Source: Butyrivibrio proteoclasticus P6B7 (lineage in GTDB: Bacteria; Bacillota; Clostridia; Lachnospirales; Lachnospiraceae). Taken from it: a stretch of DNA of 64,000 bases. Positions within the stretch are counted from its first letter, which is position 1, and each line of letters begins with the position of its first letter. The notes under the pieces are model-generated. The model did no database searches and was not told the origin of the DNA. It saw only the letters and a list, made by a program, of their open reading frames with translations. The position numbers and the translations under genes are program-made. Below, in pieces: positions 9,165-16,736 of the stretch. Location of the stretch: positions 1-64,000 of the forward strand of contig NZ_JHWL01000022.1 in NCBI RefSeq assembly GCF_000622085.1. Reading direction: 5' to 3'.

Positions 9165-10175
9165 TCATCTAAGACCCTGCAAGATGGACCTGGATTCCTT
9201 CATGGCAGTATCTGATGCCTTGGCATAGATATTGGTGGTCTGGATGCTCTTGTGATTCATTTTCTTTTTCAACAAAAGAATATCGTTGTTGCTGGCGGCG
9301 TAAAAGCTCATGGCAAAACTTGATCTTAGCTTATGTGGCGATATGATCTTTGCTTTTTCAGGAAGACATGCTGTCACATATTTTTTTACCAGCATTTCCA
9401 CAGCCCTGACACCAAGCCTTGTTCCGGTGGAGGTGGTAAAGGCAGGGAATCTGAGATCCCTTAGGCTGTACTTAACCTTCTGGGCAGAAAAGTACACATC
9501 AAGATAGTCTCTACATTCGTCGGAAAAGTACACAATCTGCGTATCTCCGCCCTTCCTGACAACTACAACACTGCAGTCTTCCAGGTTGTAATCCTGAATG
9601 TCAGTGGAGAGCATCTCTGAAACTCGAAGCCCCGTATCCAAAAGAAGCAGGAATAAAGCTGAATCTCTGTCTTCATATATATAGTGAACCTTGGAAGCAT
9701 TGTCGCTTAGCCTGTTTCCGCTTCTTACAGTCTGCAGAAGGAGCCTCTGCTCATCATTTGTAAGATAGATAACTTCCTTTTCCGGAATCTTGATAGTATG
9801 TGTGGCAGCGATAGGATTCCTGGAAACCTTGCCAGTGCTGACAAAGAAGCCATACATACTAGAAAGAGATGCACGTTTTCTCTTAACAGTTGTCTCCTTG
9901 TGCTTACCAGAAAGTGTGGTCAGAAACCTGTTAATATCCAAAATCTCTACGTTTGCAATGTCATTTAAAGTGATATCTTTAATTGTCTTATCTGAATATT
10001 CTGGAAGGAAATTCACCATAAACTCAAGAAATACCTTGATATCACGGCAGTACTCAAGCTTGGTTGCGTAGTTCTCAACACGGCCAAAATTGTAGATAAA
10101 ATCCGTGACAAAGTCAGGCATTTCCGTAAGTAGCTCATTTATCTTATCTGTATAATTAACATTATTTGTAGGCAT
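9165..10175 (-). CDS. Tyrosine recombinase of the XerC/XerD type
   Basis: 336-residue site-specific recombinase. Seen: an N-terminal core-binding domain (about residues 10-105), first catalytic Arg in DTGLRVSEML, HKLRSSFAM carrying the His-x-x-Arg pair, and MNHKSIQTTNIYAKA with the final His and the nucleophile Tyr. Start placed at the ATG at 10175, where GGAAAG lies about 6 nt upstream; an upstream in-frame start at 10202 lacks one. It stands alone with no integron, phage or transposon genes around, so a cellular role (dimer resolution or inversion) is more likely than an element integrase, but the sequence cannot decide. An extended -10 (TGCTAAAAT) lies upstream. Confidence 0.88.
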   Translation of the reverse strand: MPTNNVNYTDKINELLTEMPDFVTDFIYNFGRVENYATKLEYCRDIKVFLEFMVNFLPEYSDKTIKDITLNDIANVEILDINRFLTTLSGKHKETTVKRKRASLSSMYGFFVSTGKVSRNPIAATHTIKIPEKEVIYLTNDEQRLLLQTVRSGNRLSDNASKVHYIYEDRDSALFLLLLDTGLRVSEMLSTDIQDYNLEDCSVVVVRKGGDTQIVYFSDECRDYLDVYFSAQKVKYSLRDLRFPAFTTSTGTRLGVRAVEMLVKKYVTACLPEKAKIISPHKLRSSFAMSFYAASNNDILLLKKKMNHKSIQTTNIYAKASDTAMKESRSILQGLR

Positions 10176-10301
10176 AGATCTTTCCTTTCTTTCATACACC
10201 ATAATTTTAGCAAAATAACTACTGTTATGGAATTATAAAAACCCCTGTTTCAAGCCCTTTGTGATATGATTAAGTAAGTAAACAAATGTGAGGTATTGAT
10301 C

Positions 10302-11687
10302 ATGCCAGTTCTAGCTACCTTTATGGTTCCTCACCCTCCACTTATCGTTCCTGAGATTGGAAGGGGTTCAGAGAAACAGGTCCAGGAGACAATAACAGCA
10401 TATGAGCAGGTTGCAGATGAGATTGCCAAGTTGGCCCCAGAGACCATCCTGGTTACGAGTCCTCATGCCACCATGTACGCTGATTATTTTAGCATTTCTT
10501 CAGGAAACGCTGCTCTGGGATCCTTTGCTAATTTCGGCGCTGGCGGTGTTAAATTCCTTGAGGAGTACGACTCTGAGCTGATCGGTGCCATCTCTGATAA
10601 GGCAAAAGAGCTGTCTTTCCCCGCAGGAACCCTTGGAAACGTGGACAAAGAGCTTGATCACGGAACCATGGTGCCTCTTTGGTTTATAAGACGTAAGTAC
10701 AAAGGGGGAAAGTTAGTTAGAATCGGCCTTTCCGGACTTCCACTTACAGATCACTACAGACTTGGAATGATAATTAAGGACGCCATAGAAGCCACAGGAA
10801 GAAACGTTGTCATCGTGGCAAGTGGCGATCTTTCCCATAAACTTCAGGATTACGGACCCTATGGCTACGCAGTAGAGGGCCCTGTATATGATCAGAAGAT
10901 CATGGATGTATGCTCAAGAGGAGCCTTTGGCGAGCTCTTTGATTTTGATGAGAACTTCTGCGAAAAGGCTGCGGAGTGCGGTCATAGATCTTTTGTCATA
11001 ATGGCTGGTACTCTGGATGGAATGAAGGTTATTCCTACCAAGCTGTCCCACCAGGACGTTACAGGCGTGGGCTACGGCATCTGCACCTTCTATCCTACGG
11101 AGCCGGATAAAAAGAGATGTTTCCTTGATAGCTATTTGAAGGCTAAGAAAAAAGAGCTAATGAAGAGCCGTGAGAAGAGCGATCCTTACGTACAGCTGGC
11201 CTACCAGACTGTGGAGAATTATATTGCACATAAGAAGACCATTACTGTTCCAGCAGGGCTCCCTGAGGAGATGCTTGAGAACAGGGCGGGAGTCTTTGTT
11301 TCCATTCATAAGCACGACAAACTTCGCGGGTGTATTGGTACAATAGGGCCTACAACTGAGAATATCGCCAGTGAGATAATCCAGAACGCAGTCAGTGCAT
11401 CCACAAGGGATCCACGATTTGACCCAATCACTTTGGATGAGCTTAACTGGCTTGAGATCAGCGTTGACGTGCTGGCAGAGCCTGAAGACATTGATTCCAT
11501 GGACCAGCTTGATGTTAAGAGATACGGAGTCATTGTCACCAGCGGAATGAAGAGAGGTCTTTTGCTTCCTAACCTTGACGGCGTGGACACTGTGGAAGAG
11601 CAGGTGGAGATTGCCAAAAGAAAAGGCGGCATCAGTGATTACGACAAAATTAGCCTCCAGAGATTTGAAGTGGTGAGACATTACTGA
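10302..11687 (+). CDS. AmmeMemoRadiSam system protein, Memo/LigB-like plus AMMECR1 fusion
   Basis: 461 residues with two joined domains. The first part (about 1-265) resembles the class III extradiol dioxygenase/Memo fold: N-terminal MVPHPPLIVPEIG, SPHATMYADY and ASGDLSHKLQDYGPYG carry the metal-site-like histidines. The second part (about 285-461) is an AMMECR1 domain with GVFVSIHKHDKLRGCIGT and RGLLLPNLDGVDTVEEQ. In the known system the third member is a radical-SAM protein; none is encoded in this window. Start at the ATG at 10302, since a GAGG site lies 8 nt upstream. Function of the system is not settled, so no reaction is given. Confidence 0.88.
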   Translation: MPVLATFMVPHPPLIVPEIGRGSEKQVQETITAYEQVADEIAKLAPETILVTSPHATMYADYFSISSGNAALGSFANFGAGGVKFLEEYDSELIGAISDKAKELSFPAGTLGNVDKELDHGTMVPLWFIRRKYKGGKLVRIGLSGLPLTDHYRLGMIIKDAIEATGRNVVIVASGDLSHKLQDYGPYGYAVEGPVYDQKIMDVCSRGAFGELFDFDENFCEKAAECGHRSFVIMAGTLDGMKVIPTKLSHQDVTGVGYGICTFYPTEPDKKRCFLDSYLKAKKKELMKSREKSDPYVQLAYQTVENYIAHKKTITVPAGLPEEMLENRAGVFVSIHKHDKLRGCIGTIGPTTENIASEIIQNAVSASTRDPRFDPITLDELNWLEISVDVLAEPEDIDSMDQLDVKRYGVIVTSGMKRGLLLPNLDGVDTVEEQVEIAKRKGGISDYDKISLQRFEVVRHY

Positions 11688-11743
11688 TCCAGGGAGAGCG
11701 CACTGGCGCAGAATTGCAAGACTATAGATTTGAGAGAATATAG

Positions 11744-12544
11744 ATGAGTTCCAAAGAAAAGGTTCTTGAACTTCTTGAAAAGAATAGAGGAGAGTACATA
11801 TCAGGAGAGGCCATGGCTGAGAAGCTGGGCTTCTCTCGAAATGCTATCTGGAAGGCCATCAACGAGCTTCGTAAGGCTGGCTATGATGTTGAGGCCGTCA
11901 GTAAGCGCGGATATATGCTGAGCACAGGTAACGACATCATCTCGGCCCAGGGAATCATTTCCTATCTTGATAGCTCTTTTGACAGCAACATTGGCAGTGA
12001 TAAGTTGGCAGAACATATCCGGGTTTACGACACCGTGGATTCCACCAACAAGGTTGCCAAGGAAATGGCCATTAAAGGCGCTTCCCATGGCACGCTGGTG
12101 GTGGCCAAGACTCAGGACGGGGGTCGCGGAAGAAAGGACCATAGCTTCTTTTCACCAGAGGGCGGCATTTACATGAGCGTGATTCTGTCTCCGGAAAGGC
12201 TACAGAGTCTTGAGCCAGATGTGATTACCACCCACACCGGCGAAGCAGTCCGGGATTCCATAAAAGAGCTATGCGGAGTAGCCTCAGTTATCAAGCCCAT
12301 CAATGACCTGTTCGTCAACGGCAAGAAGATCTGCGGAATCCTGACAGAAGCGGGGCAGGAGTTTGACTCAGGCCTTGTGCAGTGGATAGTTGTGGGAATT
12401 GGAATTAACTTTGATTCAAATGTGAGCAGTTTTCCTAAGGAGCTTAGGACCATTGTCACCTCAGTGTTTGAGCCTGGAAAGGCCACAGTGACCAAGAATC
12501 AGCTGATTGCTGAGATTTATAAGAGGATATTAGAAAGGCAGTAA
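11744..12544 (+). CDS. birA: Bifunctional biotin ligase/biotin operon repressor BirA, short C-terminus
   Basis: Attaches biotin to AccB Lys111 and, through an N-terminal winged helix (about residues 1-60, GFSRNAIWKAINELRKAGY), represses biotin genes. The catalytic domain shows DSTNKVAKE and GGRGRKDHSFFSPEGGIYMS, the biotinyl-AMP loop. At 266 residues it is shorter than the usual 320-330; the small C-terminal SH3-like domain appears to be missing, because the frame stops shortly after the catalytic domain within a terminator hairpin. No downstream in-frame remnant was seen, so this may be a real short form. It is convergent with bioY, the likely target gene. Confidence 0.93.
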   Translation: MSSKEKVLELLEKNRGEYISGEAMAEKLGFSRNAIWKAINELRKAGYDVEAVSKRGYMLSTGNDIISAQGIISYLDSSFDSNIGSDKLAEHIRVYDTVDSTNKVAKEMAIKGASHGTLVVAKTQDGGRGRKDHSFFSPEGGIYMSVILSPERLQSLEPDVITTHTGEAVRDSIKELCGVASVIKPINDLFVNGKKICGILTEAGQEFDSGLVQWIVVGIGINFDSNVSSFPKELRTIVTSVFEPGKATVTKNQLIAEIYKRILERQ

Positions 12545-12568
12545 CGTTATTTAAGCGCTACTGCCTTT
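12534..12568. terminator. Shared hairpin between birA and bioY
   Basis: AAAGGCAGTA (12534-12543) and TACTGCCTTT (12559-12568) are perfect 10-bp arms. The left arm overlaps the end of birA. It can serve both convergent genes, although neither side has a long T run. Confidence 0.6.
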
Positions 12569-12576
12569 AATTATGC

Positions 12577-13140
12577 TTATTCGGCGATGACTTTCCTAAA
12601 CTGAGGAATTATCTGGGCTGCCACCACAGCCTTTATTACGTCCAAAACAATAAACGGAGCAACGCCCAGTGTAAAGCCTGTTACCAGATCGTAGCTCATG
12701 GCGTGCATAAGGTAGAGCATTCCTATGATGTCGATGAGAACAATTCCGATAATGGAGCTGATTGTGTACCAGATTCTGTTGTATTTAGATCCACGAATAA
12801 GTGGAATAACAATTGATATTATTGGATAAGACATAGTGTATCCGCCGTAAGGAGCCACCAGATAAGCAACTCCCGCGCCGCCTCCGATGAATACCGGAAG
12901 TCCTACGCATCCAAGTAGGAACCACACCAGTACTATAAGGAAGGACTCCTGCACTGGGAATAAAAGAGCTATGAGAATAACCACAAAGTTGATCATAGTG
13001 ATCTTAGGTGCCATTGGAAGTGGGGTAGGAATACTTAAATATGCGCTGATGCAGAGAAGAGCGGCGAAAAGAGCGCAGATTACAAGGCGCTTTGTGGATA
13101 TAGATGGTTTGGAAGTGATTGTGCTTTCTTTTGAACTCAT
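12577..13140 (-). CDS. bioY: BioY biotin transporter substrate-binding membrane component
   Basis: 187-residue, roughly six-helix membrane protein that captures biotin for uptake (S component of ECF transporters, or solitary). Seen: hydrophobic segments starting at LVICALFAALLCISAYLSIP, the FLLGCVGLPVFIGGGAG region and the conserved YLVAPYGGY motif. Start chosen at 13140, with GGAG about 11 nt upstream; the frame is open further upstream but without a ribosome site and across the promoter. No ECF ATPase genes are adjacent. Its promoter carries a candidate BirA operator. Confidence 0.93.
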   Translation of the reverse strand: MSSKESTITSKPSISTKRLVICALFAALLCISAYLSIPTPLPMAPKITMINFVVILIALLFPVQESFLIVLVWFLLGCVGLPVFIGGGAGVAYLVAPYGGYTMSYPIISIVIPLIRGSKYNRIWYTISSIIGIVLIDIIGMLYLMHAMSYDLVTGFTLGVAPFIVLDVIKAVVAAQIIPQFRKVIAE

Positions 13141-13207
13141 GATGTCTGAAATTCTCCTGTCTGATGATTTGGTAGTAAATGACCGATATAGATTTAGGTC
13201 TTTTAAC

Positions 13208-13261
13208 ATAGTAATGAATTTGAGAGGTATTGTCAACCATATATTTGTGACAAGGTGACAA
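13208..13261 (-). promoter_or_regulatory. bioY promoter overlapped by a candidate BirA operator
   Basis: On the minus strand TTGACA (13231-13236), exactly 17 nt and TACTAT (13208-13213) form a clear sigma-A promoter. On the plus strand TTGTCAACC (13230-13238), a 15-nt spacer and GGTGACAA (13254-13261) form an imperfect inverted repeat like BirA boxes of Firmicutes. The left box covers the -35, so bound BirA would block bioY transcription. Operator identity is inference from family knowledge. Confidence 0.65.
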
Positions 13262-13276
13262 TAGAACCATAACAAG

Positions 13277-13305
13277 TTTACAATATAGCTCTTTTATGCT
13301 AAAGT
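13277..13305 (+). promoter_or_regulatory. Possible promoter of the rhodanese-TtcA gene
   Basis: TTTACA (13277-13282), 17 nt, TAAAGT (13300-13305). The spacer contains an exact copy of the TAGCTCTTTT motif (13286-13295). A transcript from here would have almost no leader before the ATG at 13314, in keeping with the lack of a ribosome site. Confidence 0.35.
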
Positions 13306-13313
13306 GTGACATT

Positions 13314-14459
13314 ATGTATACTAAAACGATAGAAGAAATGATGTCCGATGAGAGAGAGAAGCTCGTCATCGACGTCAGAGAAGAAAAAGATTATAAAATG
13401 AATACCTACCCAGCTGCCCTGAACTTTCCATGGCAGCAATTTGGTGAGCACGAAAGCGAGCTTCCAAAGGATAAGCCAATCTACCTTATCTGCTACAGTG
13501 GTAAGCACTCCGTGGAGATTTGCGAGGATCTGACACCAAAGGGATACGAGATCTACAGCATTGAAGGTGGAATCTATAGCTATCTGCGAGTTCAGATAGA
13601 GGGACAGCTTGAGGATAATGAAGCTCAGGAAAGGTGCAAGGATATTGAGCGTAGCATCATCAAGAAGTTCAGACCTGAGCTATGGAGCCAGTTCACCAAG
13701 GCAATCAACACCTATGAGCTTATCAAGGACGGAGACAAGATCGCTGTCTGCATCTCAGGCGGAAAGGATTCTATGCTTATGGCGAAGCTCTTCCAGGAGC
13801 TTTCAAGGCATGGTAAAAAGAACTTTGAAGTTGTTTATCTGGTAATGAATCCGGGCTACAACGACATCAACTATACCACCATCATCAATAATGCCAAGCT
13901 TATGCAGATTCCAATCACTGTATTTGATTCTGATATCTTTGATATTGTGGCAGGTCAGGATGGATCACCATGTTATCTCTGTGCAAGAATGCGTCGAGGA
14001 GCGCTTTATAGCAAGGCAAAAGAGCTAGGATGTAACAAGATAGCTCTTGGACACCACTACGATGATGTTATTGAGACTATTCTTATGGGGATGCTCTATG
14101 GTGGGCAGATTCAGACCATGATGCCTAAGCTTCACAGCACTAACTTCGAAGGAATGGAGCTTATCAGACCTCTTTATCTTATTAGAGAGGAAGACATCAA
14201 GAAGTGGATGCACTACAACAACCTGACTTTTATCAACTGCGCATGCAGACTTACTGAGAGCTGCGCAAGCTGTGGTGGAACTGATAAAGGCAGTAAGCGT
14301 GCCGAGATCAAGACTCTTATCTCTGAGCTTCGCGAAAGAAGTCCTTATATTGAGGCCAACATTTTTAAGAGTGTTGAGAACGTCCACATGAACGCCCTTA
14401 TCGGCTACAAGACTCCAGATGGTAAAAGACATCATTTCCTGGATGAATACGACAAATAA
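13314..14459 (+). CDS. Rhodanese domain fused to a TtcA-type PP-loop ATPase
   Basis: 381 residues. The first about 100 residues form a rhodanese domain with LVIDVREEKDY and the persulfide-forming Cys in LICYSGKHS. The remainder is a TtcA/TilS-like PP-loop enzyme: VCISGGKDS (ATP-pyrophosphatase loop), CYLCARMRRG and GHHYDDVIET, then a Cys-rich C-terminal part (FINCACRL, ESCASCGG). TtcA enzymes make 2-thiocytidine in tRNA using an Fe-S cluster; here the sulfur donor seems to be built in. Substrate tRNA is inference. The ATG at 13314 was preferred because it fits the usual start of the rhodanese fold; no strong ribosome site is visible and an in-frame ATG at 13296 directly follows a motif copy. 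Confidence 0.85.
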   Translation: MYTKTIEEMMSDEREKLVIDVREEKDYKMNTYPAALNFPWQQFGEHESELPKDKPIYLICYSGKHSVEICEDLTPKGYEIYSIEGGIYSYLRVQIEGQLEDNEAQERCKDIERSIIKKFRPELWSQFTKAINTYELIKDGDKIAVCISGGKDSMLMAKLFQELSRHGKKNFEVVYLVMNPGYNDINYTTIINNAKLMQIPITVFDSDIFDIVAGQDGSPCYLCARMRRGALYSKAKELGCNKIALGHHYDDVIETILMGMLYGGQIQTMMPKLHSTNFEGMELIRPLYLIREEDIKKWMHYNNLTFINCACRLTESCASCGGTDKGSKRAEIKTLISELRERSPYIEANIFKSVENVHMNALIGYKTPDGKRHHFLDEYDK

Positions 14460-14461
14460 TG

Positions 14462-14534
14462 CGCAAAACATAAATTTTGCGAAAAAGATGATATGTATTA
14501 TGAAGCCCCTGCTACGCTAGGTAACAAGGGCTTT
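14462..14534 (+). terminator. Hairpins between the TtcA fusion and the Hpt gene
   Basis: CGCAAAA...TTTTGCG (14462-14481) follows the upstream gene at once. A second, longer-loop pair AAGCCC...GGGCTT (14503-14534) ends in TTTTATT and extends into the end of the convergent gene. Either could terminate transcription. Confidence 0.4.
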
Positions 14535-15110
14535 TATTAGTTTTCCGAGCTTATCCCAGTTTAGTTGTTTCAGTTCCATATCTATGACATCTAAGGTTTC
14601 TTGTTGTGCATCAGTAAGTTGATATTGTTTTAGATCCTTAATCGCCATTTCCACGGAATCATAGTCCTCAAAAGAAATCAATTCCTTCATGGCATTGGTG
14701 ATTTCGGTAAGTACATCCTGAGGTAAAGGCTTCTTATCGCTGGCGTCACTCTGAGAGCCAGCCTGAGATCCGCCTATATACTCAGCCATTTTATCCTTAT
14801 AGCTTCTATACAAAGTCAGTAAATCAGCGGTATTCGCATCTATGAAGGCCTGATCTCCACCATTTCCGGCCTTTTCCAGGGACTCCGCGAGGCTAGATAG
14901 CTCTTTTGCCCCAATTATGCGACTGGAGCTCTTGAGGGCGTGGACCTTGGTGGTGTAAAAAGAAATATCTCCACGATTGTAGGCGTCCTCAATCTCTGCA
15001 GACTTGCTGTCTATGAAATTGTAGAAAGAAGTAAGAAATTTCTCAAAGGCCTTCTGACTTCCGCAGTATTTAAGGCCATCCGAGATGGATATTCCCTCAA
15101 TTTCCTTCAT
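14517..15110 (-). CDS. Hpt (histidine phosphotransfer) domain protein
   Basis: About 197 residues. Residues 10-110 look like a four-helix Hpt domain; VHALKSSSRIIGA holds the expected phospho-His of phosphorelays (HALKSSS resembles the HxLKG-type motif). The C-terminal 80 residues are acidic and unassigned (about residues 120-197). No kinase is adjacent, and the lone receiver at 8793 is a possible partner by inference only. Start uncertain: the ATG at 15110 or a GTG at 15125, both near AGGGG. Confidence 0.75.
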   Translation of the reverse strand: MKEIEGISISDGLKYCGSQKAFEKFLTSFYNFIDSKSAEIEDAYNRGDISFYTTKVHALKSSSRIIGAKELSSLAESLEKAGNGGDQAFIDANTADLLTLYRSYKDKMAEYIGGSQAGSQSDASDKKPLPQDVLTEITNAMKELISFEDYDSVEMAIKDLKQYQLTDAQQETLDVIDMELKQLNWDKLGKLIKALVT

Positions 15111-15266
15111 GATAATACTGTTCACCCCTATAATAACAAATGATATCTTTGTTCCACAACACTACATTAATTGTACTCCAAGGTCTAAATTTGGACAATC
15201 TATTGGCGCAAGATCAGACCTGTATTTCATTCGAAAAACAAACAAAAAATGCTCAAAAATTCCATA

Positions 15267-15295
15267 TTGAAAGCAGGCTCCGTGTGTTGTAATAT
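15267..15295 (+). promoter_or_regulatory. Promoter of the gene at 15390
   Basis: TTGAAA (15267-15272), 17 nt, TAATAT (15290-15295): a near-consensus sigma-A promoter. It implies a leader of about 85 nt. No regulatory hairpin was recognised in that leader. Confidence 0.65.
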
Positions 15296-15389
15296 ACATT
15301 CTTGCGCGGTAATTTCCGTGAATCTACAGTTCTGAGCAACATTTGCTAAGCAAATCATATATATTTCAAGAAAAGGGAAGTTTTTTATC

Positions 15390-16061
15390 ATGGAAAATCA
15401 GTTGTACACTTACGAAGAAGTATGCGAAATCATTGAAAGCAAGGACATTAAGGTGTCTATGAGACGCGACGAGGATCTTAACAAGATCTGTCAGTTCGGC
15501 GATCGCGGATCAATCCTCAATGTTAATACTCTTCTGTTTGATAGATACCAGATTCACGCCACTGAGAAGGACTACAACGCCATCAAGAGAATGGCTGAGT
15601 CAGAGAACCTTGCAATCGTGCTTAGAGAGACTGATAAGGACGAGATCGAGGACGTAATCACAGGCTACGAGGAGGTTGGTAGTAAGGCTATCCTCTTTGT
15701 TAAGAACGGTAACAGACTCATTCAGCTCAACGAAACTGACAAGAACCTGCCTCACGAGATTATTTTCTTTACCAACGAGAACCTGGACCTAATCCTGGAC
15801 TGCCTTGTGGAGGCTTACAAGCCTAAGGTTAAGGTGGCAGCGCCTGTTTACGTAGCTCCTAAGATTGTAGAGCCAGAGCTGTCTGACGATGAGATAAAAG
15901 AGCTATATCCAGAAGGCTGCACAGTTGAGCATGCCAAGTACGGTCAGGGAACCATCAAGTCTGTAGCAACAGGCAAGATTATCGTTGAATTCGAGGATTC
16001 CCTTGAAAAGATCTTAGCTGCTAAGGTTTGCATAAAGAATAAGCTTCTTAAAGTAGTTTAA
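15390..16061 (+). CDS. Hypothetical protein with a UvrD-tail-like C-terminal domain
   Basis: 223 residues, soluble, no signal peptide or membrane segment. I do not recognise the N-terminal 150 residues. The last about 50 residues, with VEHAKYGQGTIKSV followed by a VEFED strand, resemble the small Tudor-like beta-barrel found at the C-terminus of UvrD/PcrA helicases and CarD-type proteins, where it binds protein or nucleic acid. It has its own promoter and a GGGAAG ribosome site. A binding role is inference. Confidence 0.7.
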   Translation: MENQLYTYEEVCEIIESKDIKVSMRRDEDLNKICQFGDRGSILNVNTLLFDRYQIHATEKDYNAIKRMAESENLAIVLRETDKDEIEDVITGYEEVGSKAILFVKNGNRLIQLNETDKNLPHEIIFFTNENLDLILDCLVEAYKPKVKVAAPVYVAPKIVEPELSDDEIKELYPEGCTVEHAKYGQGTIKSVATGKIIVEFEDSLEKILAAKVCIKNKLLKVV

Positions 16062-16070
16062 TAGAGCCTT

Positions 16071-16736
16071 TTAGTGTAGATTTTTCTTCTTTTTCTTAAG
16101 GAAAACAATTACAAAAGCGTACAGGATCACAGCGAAGATTCCGCCGGCGATCAGTAACCCGTATTGATTGGACATAAGCTTTTCTCCGCCATAGGTATAG
16201 AGGAAAATATGGGGGAATCTGGCGATAAAGGTGATGAATACCCATTTTAGGAGCGATTCTTCAGAGTAGTATCCAAGCCAGGCGTAGGTGTCCTTAGGCA
16301 GCGGAAGGAACATGAAAAGAATGTGGATAAAGGTTGGATTATCCTCTTCCACCAGTTCTTCTACCTGTTTTAGCTTGTTTTCCGGGAAAAGATAACATAG
16401 AAAGCTTCGACCATACTTCCTGCCAATGAGGAAAGCTGCCGTGTTTCCGAGGGTTGCGAAGGCGTCGCACAAAAGCGCACCCTTAACGCCGCCAAGGAGG
16501 TATCCTGCGGCCAGATAGAATGGAAGCCCCGGAATGCAAGTAGACATGGTCTGAACAAAGACAAATAATCCAAATACCAGATAAGCCAGAATTCCCTGGC
16601 TTTTTACAAATTCGCTAAGCTTCTGTGGGTCACCGACGAACTTTATCATTGGTTTTCCCACAAGAAAATACAGCGCAGCCAGAAAAACAGCAACTAATGC
16701 AAGGGTTAAGGTTGTTCTCAAAGCGCCCTTTTTCAT
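16071..16736 (-). CDS. DedA/VTT (TVP38-TMEM64) family membrane protein
   Basis: 221 residues with about five hydrophobic segments, ending in a Lys-rich cytoplasmic tail. The FVQTMSTCIPGLPFYLAAGYLLGG and GNTAAFLIGRKYGR segments are typical of the SNARE-associated/VTT family, whose members act in lipid or polyprenyl-phosphate movement across membranes. It overlaps the nagZ stop by 4 nt (ATGA), so it is the last gene of the muro-sugar operon. Its role there is unknown; a link to cell-wall lipid carriers is possible. Confidence 0.82.
   Translation of the reverse strand: MKKGALRTTLTLALVAVFLAALYFLVGKPMIKFVGDPQKLSEFVKSQGILAYLVFGLFVFVQTMSTCIPGLPFYLAAGYLLGGVKGALLCDAFATLGNTAAFLIGRKYGRSFLCYLFPENKLKQVEELVEEDNPTFIHILFMFLPLPKDTYAWLGYYSEESLLKWVFITFIARFPHIFLYTYGGEKLMSNQYGLLIAGGIFAVILYAFVIVFLKKKKKNLH

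Noticed and set aside
9165..10175. The tyrosine recombinase as sign of an integrated phage or integron
   Set aside because: No excisionase, phage, cassette or transposase genes and no att-type direct repeats are visible on either side.
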